From assembly GCA_903887415.1 (NCBI GenBank), contig CAISPO010000038.1:175292-239291 (forward strand): DNA of 64,000 bases. The letters run 5' to 3'. The position numbers and the translations under genes are program-made. Shown here piece by piece: positions 16,232 through 25,341 of the stretch; position 1 is the stretch's first letter; each line of letters opens with the position of its first letter. The notes below the pieces were generated by a model. It worked only from the letters and a program-made list of their open reading frames with translations, ran no database searches and had not been told where the DNA came from. The DNA comes from an uncultured Bacteroidota bacterium. GTDB lineage: Bacteria > Bacteroidota > Bacteroidia > Chitinophagales > Chitinophagaceae.

Positions 16232-18274
16232 TTAATTAGCCTTAACTAATTTTATCGTCTGTACGCTTTGTCCGTTTATGGACAATTCAGCAACGTAAGT
16301 GCCTGTTGGTAAGTTATTTGCATTCATCTGTTCTGTATAATCGCCTGGGGTTTTGTAGCCCTCGTTCATCACATTCACTACCCTTCCGTTGATATCCATT
16401 ACCTTGATCACTACTTTTCCGGATTCGTCCATTTTATAGCGGAAAGAAAGCTGGGAAACGAACGGATTAGGATAAGCGTTCATCACAAACGCGGGGGTAT
16501 TTAGCGGTAGTTGTGCTATACCTGCTGTTTGTGTACTCACAGGGCCTGTGTATTCGGCACCTGTAAAGCCAGGCCATGGATCCTGGATGTATGGGAAGCA
16601 TGATTTGAAGCTGGTGTCATTGTGAGTGACGCCTGCTGTGAAATCAAGCACATGAAGCAGGTCGGGCGTTACAGGGCTACCGCCTACTGTATAGTCATCA
16701 TACCACAAACCAACCGCTGCAAGCACAACACCAGATACGGCCTGTAGCTCTATCCTTGTAACGTCATCCTCCAGCCTGCGGCCATTGGGGAAACCATCCA
16801 TGTTTGGTATGAACTGCAGCGTTGTCGTAGTATTGTACGCTGGGTTTAGCAGGCCAAGTTCAGCAGCGGCTACGAGGCCCAGTGAGCTAAAGTTAGGATC
16901 TGTGCGCGATGTTACCGGTACAGCCATATTCAAGCGGATCATGTCGCAGAAAGTAGGCAGGAAGTTGTTGATGAACGGCTTGCCCGGTGTGAGCGGATTA
17001 CCCGCAGTTTTACCGGTCGCAAGTTGATACGGATTGAGGTTTGGCACACCTGTATAGAAGATCGGCAATATATCCGCAGCTCTTGGGCTGTGATCATCAG
17101 GCAAAAGAAAATTGCCGTACAGTGCCACATCGAATGCAGTACCAATAGTTCCGGGAGTTCCTTTTACCGGGAAGAGGCCGGGATGAGTATTAGTGAAGTT
17201 GAATGAACCCAGCGAATTTGTTTGTATCCTGAGCGAATCGAGGCCCGGCACCGCGCCGCCAAAAGCAGCATCGTCCATGTAGAGGGCCAGTTCCGGGTTT
17301 TCGAAGAATGGCTCGTAAGCTGCGTCATCGGTATATGGATTTGCACCGTTCCAGCGGTCTTTAGAACCTATCGGTATGATCACCTCATTGGTCAGTGGCA
17401 TACCGATGCGCGATACCTGAACCCATGCGCCTGAAGTAGTGGGAGCGCCGCCTGTGGTGCTCAGTGTAGTGATAGCAGGGCGACTGGCTGATGCCCAAAC
17501 TCCTATTACGAAGTTTGGATCAAGTATGCTGGTAGCGCCTGCTGTGGTAAGGCCTGTCTTCTGTAGTGTGGAAATCGGTATCTCCATTACTATGGAATGG
17601 CAGTTGAATTTCGCCAGGCCATCGCGGCCGGCGGTGCGGAAACCACCGACGTCGAATGCGCCACCGAGATCTACGAAGAACGGATCATCAACCGGGCCGG
17701 CAAATATCTTTTCACCGTATGTGCCCGTCGCGGTTGTTACTGCAGCCATCATCAGGTTGTCATAACCTGCGGTTGCACCTAAGCCTACACTACTTTGTAT
17801 GGAGCGGGGGCCGATGTTTGGCGGAGGAACTACCCCGTTGGTCACAATGGTAGTCCAGGTAGTGCCGCCGTCCATGCTGCGCTCGCAGGTGTAAACGTCT
17901 TTGATATTCTGCTTACCAAGGCGGATATTAAAAAACGTTGTGGTATCCTCGTTTACCTGCGTGAAGGTGAACCGGTAAGTGATGTCATCGCCGGTAGTGG
18001 TTGTTTTATTCTTTATGTGTATCTCGTAGCGGATGTTCTGGCCGAAGTTGTACCAGTTTGGCCCGCCGGCAGGATGCTCAAAAGGAATGAAGTTAGCAAT
18101 GATCACTATATTGTTCGTATCGCACGGACTTCTGAACACATATAGGTCGGTATTGTCGGCCAGCGGATCGTTTGAGATCAGTGGCGCTTCCCTGTGCGAC
18201 GAAGCTGTCGCCTGTATCTGCGGCAACATGCATATGAGCACTGCCACGAAAAAGTTGTTTATAAAGCTTTTCAT
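16232..18274 (-). CDS. DUF4331 protein with type IX secretion sorting domain
   Basis: 680 residues. A signal peptide (1-23) is followed immediately by the family hallmark SSHREAPLISNDPLADNTDL. The DUF4331 domain covers about residues 24-580. The last ~85 residues (MNAYPNPFVSQLSFRYKM, VKVMDINGRVV-type strand, LPTGTYVAEL, TIKLVKAN) form a type A Por-secretion tail, so the protein should cross the outer membrane by T9SS and be surface-bound or released. Function of DUF4331 is unknown. A close paralogue lies 30 bases upstream in the same orientation, and the two are probably co-transcribed up to the terminator at 16180-16211. Confidence 0.85.
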   Translation of the reverse strand: MKSFINNFFVAVLICMLPQIQATASSHREAPLISNDPLADNTDLYVFRSPCDTNNIVIIANFIPFEHPAGGPNWYNFGQNIRYEIHIKNKTTTTGDDITYRFTFTQVNEDTTTFFNIRLGKQNIKDVYTCERSMDGGTTWTTIVTNGVVPPPNIGPRSIQSSVGLGATAGYDNLMMAAVTTATGTYGEKIFAGPVDDPFFVDLGGAFDVGGFRTAGRDGLAKFNCHSIVMEIPISTLQKTGLTTAGATSILDPNFVIGVWASASRPAITTLSTTGGAPTTSGAWVQVSRIGMPLTNEVIIPIGSKDRWNGANPYTDDAAYEPFFENPELALYMDDAAFGGAVPGLDSLRIQTNSLGSFNFTNTHPGLFPVKGTPGTIGTAFDVALYGNFLLPDDHSPRAADILPIFYTGVPNLNPYQLATGKTAGNPLTPGKPFINNFLPTFCDMIRLNMAVPVTSRTDPNFSSLGLVAAAELGLLNPAYNTTTTLQFIPNMDGFPNGRRLEDDVTRIELQAVSGVVLAAVGLWYDDYTVGGSPVTPDLLHVLDFTAGVTHNDTSFKSCFPYIQDPWPGFTGAEYTGPVSTQTAGIAQLPLNTPAFVMNAYPNPFVSQLSFRYKMDESGKVVIKVMDINGRVVNVMNEGYKTPGDYTEQMNANNLPTGTYVAELSINGQSVQTIKLVKAN

Positions 18275-18304
18275 AATCGAAGTTTTTGTTTTTATGAGAT
18301 GAAG

Positions 18305-20065
18305 TTAGAACCTGGCCTGCAGTGTGTGGTCGTATCCCCTCCATGGCTGCTGCACGTATGGAAAAGAAGCCTGGAATGTGGTATCATTATGTGTGATGCC
18401 AGCATTGAAGCCAAGCACATTGGTCAGGTCTGTGGTAACCGGAGAAGTGGTAACGCCGGGAATATAATCGTCGTACCACAAACCTATAGCTGCCAACGCT
18501 GCACCACCAACTGCCTGTAGTTCTATGGTAGTCACATCATCTTCCAGCCTGCGGCCGTTAGGGAAACCATCCATATTGGGTATGAACTGCAATGAAGTAT
18601 CTGCATTATACGAAGCATTGGTCAGGCCTAAAACAGCCGCCATAATTATACCCTCAGAGCTGAAATTAGGGTCGGTGCGCGGTGTAACCGGCACGGCCAT
18701 GTTCAGGCGAAGCATATCACCGAGCGTGGGCAGGAAGTTATTCATAAAAGGCTTACCATGTGCCAGCGTATTACCTGTTGGCTTGCCCGTAGCCAACTGA
18801 TACGGTGCGAGATTGGGCACACCTGTAAAGAAGATCGGCAGAATGTCAACAGCACGGGGGCTTGTGGCGTTTGGCAACAGTATAGTACCGAAAACAGCGT
18901 CATCAAGCGCTGTACCCGCGACCGCGGTGCTGCCTTTCAATGACCATAATCCGGCATGGGTATTGCGGAAGTCGAACGCACCCAGTGAGTTGGACTGAAT
19001 ACGTAGTGCATTCAAAGCAGGAACAGCGCTTCCAAATTCCGAGTTGTCCATATACAGTGCGAGCTCTGGGTTTTCGAAGAACCGGGCGAACTGTACATCA
19101 TTAGCGGGGTTTTGTGAGTTCCAGTAGTCCTTCATGCCAACTGGTATCACCACTTCATTGGTCAGCGGCATACCTATGCGTGATACCTGCACCCATGCTC
19201 CAGTGTAAGCAGCGGTGTCTCCGGTAGCTATCGTCTTTATCTGCGGACGGCTTGCTGAAGCCCAAACACCAATCACAAACCGGCTATCCAATATGCTGGT
19301 AGCCGAAGTAACGCTAAGGCCGGAGCTTTGCAACATGCTGATAGGCACCTTGATCGCAATGGTGTGGCAATTGAAGCGTGCAAGGCCGTCTTTAGGCACG
19401 TTTGCTGTGCTCAGCCCAAAAGGGCGGAAATTACCGAGGTCGAAAGCACCTGCGAGATCCACAAAGAACGGATCATCCACGGGACCACAAAATAGCTTTT
19501 CACCGGAGGTTGCCGTTGCAATCGCGGCGGTCATCAGGCTTAGGTAATTAGGTGCACCTAGCCCCACCGTAGAATTTTCGATTGAGCGTGGCCCAATGTT
19601 TGGAGGAGGTACGATACCACCGGAATAGATCGTGGTAAACGCTCCGCCATGAACACTCTTTTCACATAAGTAGGTCATCTTCAGATTCTGCTTGCCGAGG
19701 CGTATATTGAAGAAAGTAGTCGTGTCCTGGTTAGTTTGATAAAATGTGAAGCGATACGTGATGTCATCTGTAGTAGTTGCAGTGCTGTTCTTAATGTGTA
19801 TCTCGTAGCGCACATTGGTGCCGAAGGTGTAATAGTTGGGCCCTCCTTCGGGTGATTCGAATGGTATGTAGTTGGCTATGATGGTCACCGTGTTGGTGTC
19901 ATCCGGGCTCCGGAATACATACAGATCTGTGTTGTCCGCCTGCGGATCGTTTGAGATCAGCGGGGCTTCTCTGTGGCTGGAGGCATAAGCAGATGTGCCC
20001 AGCGCCATTGCTCCCAGGAAGGCAGATAATAATCTTAGTCTCTTAAAGTAATTGGTCTTTCGCAT
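18305..20065 (-). CDS. DUF4331 protein, no sorting domain
   Basis: 586 residues, strongly similar along its length to the downstream DUF4331 gene (for example SSHREAPLISNDPQADNTDL, FFNIRLGKQN, NGRRLEDDV). It has a signal peptide (about 1-28). It stops shortly after the DUF4331 domain at LQARF, so unlike its neighbour it has no Por-secretion tail and should remain periplasmic or leave by another route. The pair therefore looks like a duplication in which one copy is surface-exported. First gene of the unit. Confidence 0.85.
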   Translation of the reverse strand: MRKTNYFKRLRLLSAFLGAMALGTSAYASSHREAPLISNDPQADNTDLYVFRSPDDTNTVTIIANYIPFESPEGGPNYYTFGTNVRYEIHIKNSTATTTDDITYRFTFYQTNQDTTTFFNIRLGKQNLKMTYLCEKSVHGGAFTTIYSGGIVPPPNIGPRSIENSTVGLGAPNYLSLMTAAIATATSGEKLFCGPVDDPFFVDLAGAFDLGNFRPFGLSTANVPKDGLARFNCHTIAIKVPISMLQSSGLSVTSATSILDSRFVIGVWASASRPQIKTIATGDTAAYTGAWVQVSRIGMPLTNEVVIPVGMKDYWNSQNPANDVQFARFFENPELALYMDNSEFGSAVPALNALRIQSNSLGAFDFRNTHAGLWSLKGSTAVAGTALDDAVFGTILLPNATSPRAVDILPIFFTGVPNLAPYQLATGKPTGNTLAHGKPFMNNFLPTLGDMLRLNMAVPVTPRTDPNFSSEGIIMAAVLGLTNASYNADTSLQFIPNMDGFPNGRRLEDDVTTIELQAVGGAALAAIGLWYDDYIPGVTTSPVTTDLTNVLGFNAGITHNDTTFQASFPYVQQPWRGYDHTLQARF

Positions 20066-20246
20066 ACATTGGTGATTTAAAAGTTTAAAAAAATTGTTTC
20101 ACATGTAAAGCCATGCTCAAACATTTACGAGCAGATATTGCTTTTAGATTTCCGTATTGAAAAAATGAATGGCACAATTTTTTCCGGGTACACGGATATA
20201 AACCCCGAGATCATTGACCATCAATAACCTGGCGTCGAAATAGCTA

Positions 20247-20274
20247 ATAAAAAAAGGCGCCCTTCCGGACGCCT
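20247..20274 (-). terminator. Rho-independent terminator ending the respiratory operon
   Basis: On the minus strand, stem GGCGTCC / GGGCGCC (one G-U pair) with a GGAA loop is followed by seven T. It starts 27 bases after the coxA stop. Confidence 0.7.
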
Positions 20275-20300
20275 CTTATATAAAGTGCAATGTGTGTGTA

Positions 20301-22124
20301 CTAATGTGATTCTTCACCTGGCCGCAGCGGTGTTGTTTGCGGGATGAAGTCATTACCATGGCCATCATCTTTGTAGTCATAAGGCCAGCGGTAAACTTCT
20401 GGAATCTCACCTTCCCAGTTACCATGACCAGGATTGATCGGCGTTGTCCATTCCAGCGTAGGAGAACCCCATGGATTCTTAACGGTCACCTTACGGCCAC
20501 GCCAGATGCTGGTAAAGAAGTTAACCACAAACAGCAACTGTGCAAAGAACACGATGGTTGCCATGATGCTGATGAAGCTATTCACGCCCTGGAAGTGCTT
20601 GAACGATTCCCATGCAGAGTAATCATAGTAACGGCGGGGCATACCTGCTATACCTTCATAGTGCATAGGCCAGAAGATGAGGTAAGCTCCTACAAACGTA
20701 ATGAAGAAGTGTATGTAGCCGAGTGTATTGTTCATGAACCTGCCGAACATCTTGGGGAACCAATGGTACGTACCTGCGAACATGCCGAAGAACGCCGATA
20801 CACCCATTACAATGTGGAAGTGAGCTACCACGAAGTAGGTATCATGCAGGTGGATGTCGATAGCTGAGTTACCGAGATAGATACCAGTAAGGCCGCCGGA
20901 GATGAACAGGGAAACGAATCCGAGTGCAAACAACATAGGCGGATTGAAACGCAGGTTACCACGCCAGATGGTAGTGATCCAGTTGAACACTTTTACCGCT
21001 GATGGTACGGCGATAAGCAGTGTAAGCAGTACGAAGATAGATCCAAGGAATGGGCTCATACCGGTAACAAACATGTGATGCGCCCACACCACGAAGGCCA
21101 GCAAGGTGATACCAACCAGCGAGATGATCATTGCAAAATAACCGAAGATAGGTTTGCGGCTGTGCGTGGAGAGTACCTCTGATGCCATACCCATACCCGG
21201 AAGCATGATGATGTACACCTCGGGGTGACCCAGGAACCAGAACAAGTGCTGGTAAAGGATAGCCGAACCGCCGATGTGCGGTAATGCCTTGCCACCAATG
21301 AATATCTCAGAAAGGTAGAAGCTGGTGCCAAGGTTACGGTCGAATATGAGGAGCACAACACCTGAGAACAGCACAGGGAATGAAAGTACGCCTAATACCG
21401 CTGTAAACAGCAGCGCCCAACAGGTAAGCGGCATGCGGGTCATGGTCATACCCTTAGTACGCATATTCAATATGGTAGTGATGTAGTTAAGGCCGCCGAG
21501 AAGAGACGACACAACGAAAAGCGCCATACCCAACAACCAGAGGTCCATACCCACACCGGAGCCAAGAGATGCTTCTTTCAATGCGCTGAGCGGAGGATAT
21601 GTTGTCCAGCCACCTGATGCCGGGCCGGTCTCAACAAACAAAGAAGCGAACATGAGGATACTGGCAGCAAAGAAGAACCAGTAAGAAAGCATATTCATAA
21701 ACGGAGAAGCCATGTCACGGGCGCCTACCTGGAATGGAATGAGGAGGTTGGCAAACGTACCGCTGAGGCCTGCTGTAAGTACAAAGAACACGAGGATGGT
21801 ACCGTGCATGGTAACCAGCGCGTAATAAAACTCGGGAGAGAGCTTACCGCCCTTGGCCCACTCGCCGAGGAATTTCTCGAGAATAGGGAAAGTAGAATCC
21901 GGGAAACCGAGCTGCAGACGGAAAAATACCGAGAACAATGCGCCTATGATAGCCCAGATAATACCGGTAACCATGAACTGCCTGGAAATGATCTTATGAT
22001 CCTGGCTGAAGATGTATTTCCATACAAAATGCTGCTCGTGATGCTCATGGCCATGATGATCAGTAGCAGCTTCTGCTCCATGCGCTACATTTGGCCCTTC
22101 AATGATAATTTCTCCGTTATTCAT
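20301..22124 (-). CDS. ctaD: Cytochrome c oxidase subunit I (aa3-type)
   Basis: The catalytic subunit of the terminal heme-copper oxidase, reducing O2 and pumping protons. 607 residues from the ATG at 22124 (an in-frame GTG at 22133 would add three). Twelve or more transmembrane helices. Visible ligands: MHGTILVFF for low-spin heme, GHPEVYIIMLPG carrying CuB His, the Tyr of the His-Tyr crosslink and the Glu typical of A1-type oxidases, VVWAHHMF for the two other CuB His, and DTYFVVAHFHIVMG for heme a and a3. The N terminus has an unusual His-rich stretch (HHGHEHHEQH). Last gene of the act-cox operon; subunit III and assembly genes are not in the window. Confidence 0.96.
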   Translation of the reverse strand: MNNGEIIIEGPNVAHGAEAATDHHGHEHHEQHFVWKYIFSQDHKIISRQFMVTGIIWAIIGALFSVFFRLQLGFPDSTFPILEKFLGEWAKGGKLSPEFYYALVTMHGTILVFFVLTAGLSGTFANLLIPFQVGARDMASPFMNMLSYWFFFAASILMFASLFVETGPASGGWTTYPPLSALKEASLGSGVGMDLWLLGMALFVVSSLLGGLNYITTILNMRTKGMTMTRMPLTCWALLFTAVLGVLSFPVLFSGVVLLIFDRNLGTSFYLSEIFIGGKALPHIGGSAILYQHLFWFLGHPEVYIIMLPGMGMASEVLSTHSRKPIFGYFAMIISLVGITLLAFVVWAHHMFVTGMSPFLGSIFVLLTLLIAVPSAVKVFNWITTIWRGNLRFNPPMLFALGFVSLFISGGLTGIYLGNSAIDIHLHDTYFVVAHFHIVMGVSAFFGMFAGTYHWFPKMFGRFMNNTLGYIHFFITFVGAYLIFWPMHYEGIAGMPRRYYDYSAWESFKHFQGVNSFISIMATIVFFAQLLFVVNFFTSIWRGRKVTVKNPWGSPTLEWTTPINPGHGNWEGEIPEVYRWPYDYKDDGHGNDFIPQTTPLRPGEESH

Positions 22125-22213
22125 TTTTTGCACTTTTGTGGTCCCGGTTCTCCGGGGCCGATTATTTCATCTGAGTATTATTTTCTCTACGCACTATTTC
22201 TCTCTTCAAATGG

Positions 22214-23263
22214 TCATTTCATCGTTACTTCTTTCTTCAGACTGTCGGCTTTCGGCGCTTTTGTACTGTCCGTGGCAGGCGCTGTCGAAGGGTTGTTAGA
22301 TGCGTAGTAAGTCTGCTGTCCAGCCATCCATTTATCGTATTCAGCCTGGGTTTGTACTATTACGGTTCCACGCATTGAGTAGTGGCCTTTACCGCAAAGC
22401 TGGTCGCAGGCTATTTCATAAACGAAATCAGGGTTCTTGGTGATCTGCTTCATGGAATCGGTAGTGATGGTAGGGATAAACCAAAGCGTGGTGGTGATAC
22501 CCGGCACTGCGTCCATTTTCATACGGAAGTGCGGCAGGCCCACATCATGTATCACATCGCGCGAATTGATGAGCAGCTTCACCGGTTTGTTCACAACAAC
22601 GTGGAGCTCACCGTTCTGCACAATGATATCGTCCATATTATGCGGGTCGCTCCAGTCGAGGCCCATTACGTTATTGGCATCGTTTATCTTGCGAAAATCC
22701 CTTTTACCGAGCTCATTGTCTTTACCGGGGTAGCGGACCATCCAGTTAAATTGCTTGCCCATTACCTCAACTACAGTTGCATCAGGAGGTGCAGGCGAAG
22801 TAACGTCGTACCAATTCTTCAAACCAATGGCAACAAGGCCGGCCATAGCTATTGCAGGAATAGTAGTCCATAATAATTCGAGCTTGTTGTTGTGTGCGAA
22901 GAAAAATGAAGTGCGCTTATCGGTTGACTGGTATTTAAAACAAAACCAGAAAAGTATGCCCTGGGTCAGAAAGAATACAACACCGCAAACCCTCGTTGTC
23001 CACATGAACATCGAATCATAATTCACGCCGGTGCGGCAAGCAGCTACCGGGAGCAACCTGCCTTCGAACATTGCGTTACATTCCCAAATACCCCAACAGC
23101 CGAGTGGGAACAGGAGCAGCAAAAGGACAGCCAGAACACGGTTGGTCTGTGCTTTCACCTTTTCCTCACCGCGGATCACACCGGAGTATTCGCTCGCTTT
23201 ACCGATCTGGTATATGACGATAAATACCAGGACTACTAATGCAAATGTTATAAATGCTGACAT
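22214..23263 (-). CDS. ctaC: Cytochrome c oxidase subunit II
   Basis: 349 residues. It supplies the CuA electron-entry site. The N terminus has three hydrophobic segments (about 3-20, 42-62, 88-108), one more than the usual two. The periplasmic cupredoxin domain carries HDVGLPHFRMKMDAVPG (first His ligand) and CDQLCGKGHYSM, which is the C-x3-C-x3-H-x2-M CuA motif in full. There is no fused cytochrome c domain, which fits direct electron supply from alternative complex III. The C-terminal ~30 residues are Thr/Ser/Ala/Lys-rich. The next gene (coxA) starts about 90 bases on. Confidence 0.95.
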   Translation of the reverse strand: MSAFITFALVVLVFIVIYQIGKASEYSGVIRGEEKVKAQTNRVLAVLLLLLFPLGCWGIWECNAMFEGRLLPVAACRTGVNYDSMFMWTTRVCGVVFFLTQGILFWFCFKYQSTDKRTSFFFAHNNKLELLWTTIPAIAMAGLVAIGLKNWYDVTSPAPPDATVVEVMGKQFNWMVRYPGKDNELGKRDFRKINDANNVMGLDWSDPHNMDDIIVQNGELHVVVNKPVKLLINSRDVIHDVGLPHFRMKMDAVPGITTTLWFIPTITTDSMKQITKNPDFVYEIACDQLCGKGHYSMRGTVIVQTQAEYDKWMAGQQTYYASNNPSTAPATDSTKAPKADSLKKEVTMK

Positions 23264-23270
23264 AATATAT

Positions 23271-23300
23271 TAAAATTCAAAAGTCAAAATTCAAAAAACT
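23271..23300 (-). repeat. AAATTCA simple repeat in the coxB leader
   Basis: Two AAATTCAAAA units around AAGTC lie between actF and coxB. The same motif sits at other junctions of the operon (25241-25285, 27461-27497, 30727-30757). Confidence 0.5.
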
Positions 23301-23307
23301 AATTCTA

Positions 23308-24531
23308 CTAACTTAAATGCACCACTGCTTCTTTCAGGAGCAGGTTATTGGCCGGTACCAGCGATGCTTTTGAAAGCGTACGCGACACACAGAATATCAT
23401 GATACCCGCAAAACCCATAAATATGCCTATCTCATACCAATTGATATGCCAGTTCTCGCCGAGCGGGCCGGGCATTATCATCTGGAAGAAGTCGAGCCAG
23501 TGACCGAAAATGATGACCATAGCCATAAACGTAACTGTAAAGTAGTTGCGCTTGCTTGGGCGTGACATGATGATCAATATCGGCATGCAGAAATTGATAA
23601 TGAAATTAGCATAGAAGATGATGCTGTAAGGCCCTTGCTGGCGCATTTTGAAGTAAAAGGTTTCATCGGGCTGGTTGGAGTACCAGATCAGCATGTACTG
23701 TGCAAACCACAGGTATGTCCAGAAGATACTGAATGCGAACATGAACTTACCGAGATCATGTATATGCTCCTTGTTTACCAGTTCCAGGTTGCCCTGGTTC
23801 TTAAGGTAAACTACCCACAATAGTATAAGAGAAAAAGCGCTCACAAATGCACTCGCAAATGTGTACCAGCTAAACAGGGTAGAATACCAGTGCGCCTGTA
23901 CGCTCATGATCCACAACCATGGAATAGTGCTCATTTGTGTTAAACCGTACACGAGCAGGAACAAGCCTGAAAGACGGAAAACTTTCCAGTATATCTTAGT
24001 GTCATTCTTGGGCGCGCTTTCCTGCGCTATAGAAAGGGAGCGGAATTTATTGCCAAAGAATGTGAAAAGGCCGACAGTAACCAATGTAAAGCCTACGAAC
24101 ATGCCCTTGTTAAGAAATGGCGCTTTACCAAGCAGCACCTTATCATTGCCCGGAGTAACCCAGGGATAAATAGCATTGATGCCGTGAGAGTCCTTGTAGC
24201 AGAAAACAATAAGAAATGTAACAACGGTAGCTATACCACCAAACACCCAGATGTTAGCGCCTATAGCTTCTGGTACGCGGCGATAAGCTACCAGCCAGGA
24301 GCCCTGTGCAAGAGCAACAGCAGCCTGGATGAATATACAACACCCCGTGATCATTGTAAAAAATACACTGTCGTGGAGCAGCACTGCCCAAAAACGCGAT
24401 TTGTCAACGTCTGTGCTATTGTGGCCCATCAGCAAGCAAGCAATGCCACCAATAAGTGTCAGGACGCCAACGGCGATCAGGAACATACTGGTATTTTTTA
24501 AGCGTGCGGGTATCTCAAAACGGTCATTCAT
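23308..24531 (-). CDS. actF: Alternative complex III membrane subunit ActF
   Basis: Quinol:cytochrome c/HiPIP oxidoreductase subunit of the NrfD-like fold. 407 residues from the ATG at 24531 (a TTG nine bases upstream is less likely) with about ten transmembrane helices. It corresponds to the smaller of the two polytopic subunits of alternative complex III and pairs with ActC. Residue patterns such as WSVQAHWYSTLFSWY-type and YMLIWYSNQPDE are typical of this subunit. Order act(A-F) then cox is the standard Bacteroidota arrangement. Confidence 0.9.
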   Translation of the reverse strand: MNDRFEIPARLKNTSMFLIAVGVLTLIGGIACLLMGHNSTDVDKSRFWAVLLHDSVFFTMITGCCIFIQAAVALAQGSWLVAYRRVPEAIGANIWVFGGIATVVTFLIVFCYKDSHGINAIYPWVTPGNDKVLLGKAPFLNKGMFVGFTLVTVGLFTFFGNKFRSLSIAQESAPKNDTKIYWKVFRLSGLFLLVYGLTQMSTIPWLWIMSVQAHWYSTLFSWYTFASAFVSAFSLILLWVVYLKNQGNLELVNKEHIHDLGKFMFAFSIFWTYLWFAQYMLIWYSNQPDETFYFKMRQQGPYSIIFYANFIINFCMPILIIMSRPSKRNYFTVTFMAMVIIFGHWLDFFQMIMPGPLGENWHINWYEIGIFMGFAGIMIFCVSRTLSKASLVPANNLLLKEAVVHLS

Positions 24532-24565
24532 TGTATGCAACTTTTATTAAAATACGTTCTAAAAT

Positions 24566-25237
24566 TTATTTTGTTTTCTTTTCTTCAACCTTAGCCATCA
24601 TAGGGGCTGCTTTAACTGAATCCGGCTTAGCTGCTGCCTCTCCTAATGTAAACGCATCGCCGCCATTCTTCGACTGGAACTGCTTGATATATGCGATCAC
24701 CATCCAGCGCTGTTTTGCATCGAGCTGGGCAGCGTAAGAGCCCATCATGTTCTTACCATATTTAGCAGCAGCAAACATCTGGCCTACCGGCATGTGCAGG
24801 TATTTAGCATCTTTAAAGTTAGCTGGCATGGAGGCAAACTTGCCGCTTGCAAAAAGTGGCCCCTGGCCATCAAGATTAGTACCATGGCAAATGCCGCAAT
24901 AAATGTTGAACAACCGGCGGCCTTCATTTAGCTCATCGGCAGAAAACCGGGCCGAGGTAGTAAAAGTTTTGTAAGCTGTTGTATCTCCTTCTTTCAGATG
25001 GTCAGGGAGCTGGTGGCCACGGGCTATAGCACCGGTCACCGGCAGGCGACTGGTCTGGCTATCAGCAAAATTGGGATTGGAAGTATAAGCATCATAAGCA
25101 CGCGAGTAGGTCATATCCGGTGCATATATATGGCCCGGGGTACGGCGTATGTTACCTGAGTCGCAAGACACAAGCGTCCCGATAGCTATCGGGAGTACCA
25201 CCAGGTATGTAATCAATATGCTTTTAATCTTGTTCAT
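24566..25237 (-). CDS. actE: Alternative complex III monoheme cytochrome c subunit ActE
   Basis: 223 residues with a lipoprotein signal ending in LVSC (about Cys25). A class I cytochrome c domain follows, with the heme-binding CGICH at about residue 118 and a downstream Met candidate in YGKNMMGSYAAQL. It carries electrons from the complex toward the oxidase. The signal-peptide h-region (LPIAIGT) is encoded by the 18-base palindrome at 25177-25194, which recurs elsewhere in the window outside genes. The C terminus is Lys/Ala-rich. Confidence 0.92.
   Translation of the reverse strand: MNKIKSILITYLVVLPIAIGTLVSCDSGNIRRTPGHIYAPDMTYSRAYDAYTSNPNFADSQTSRLPVTGAIARGHQLPDHLKEGDTTAYKTFTTSARFSADELNEGRRLFNIYCGICHGTNLDGQGPLFASGKFASMPANFKDAKYLHMPVGQMFAAAKYGKNMMGSYAAQLDAKQRWMVIAYIKQFQSKNGGDAFTLGEAAAKPDSVKAAPMMAKVEEKKTK
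25177..25194. repeat. Palindrome TCCCGATAGCTATCGGGA inside the actE signal peptide
   Basis: A perfect 18-base palindrome within the coding sequence of actE. Identical copies lie at 39471-39488 and 46295-46312, both non-coding. Confidence 0.8.
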
Positions 25238-25240
25238 ATT

Positions 25241-25285
25241 TCAAATTCAAAAGTCAAAATTCAAAAACCATAATTCAAAAACCCC
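25241..25285 (-). repeat. AAATTCA simple repeat in the actE leader
   Basis: Three to four AAATTCAAAA-like units lie directly upstream of the actE ATG. Confidence 0.5.
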
Positions 25286-25341
25286 AAACTCCTGCAACCA
25301 CCAATTCTAATCCTATTGTCATCCTGAGCTTGCCGAAGGGC

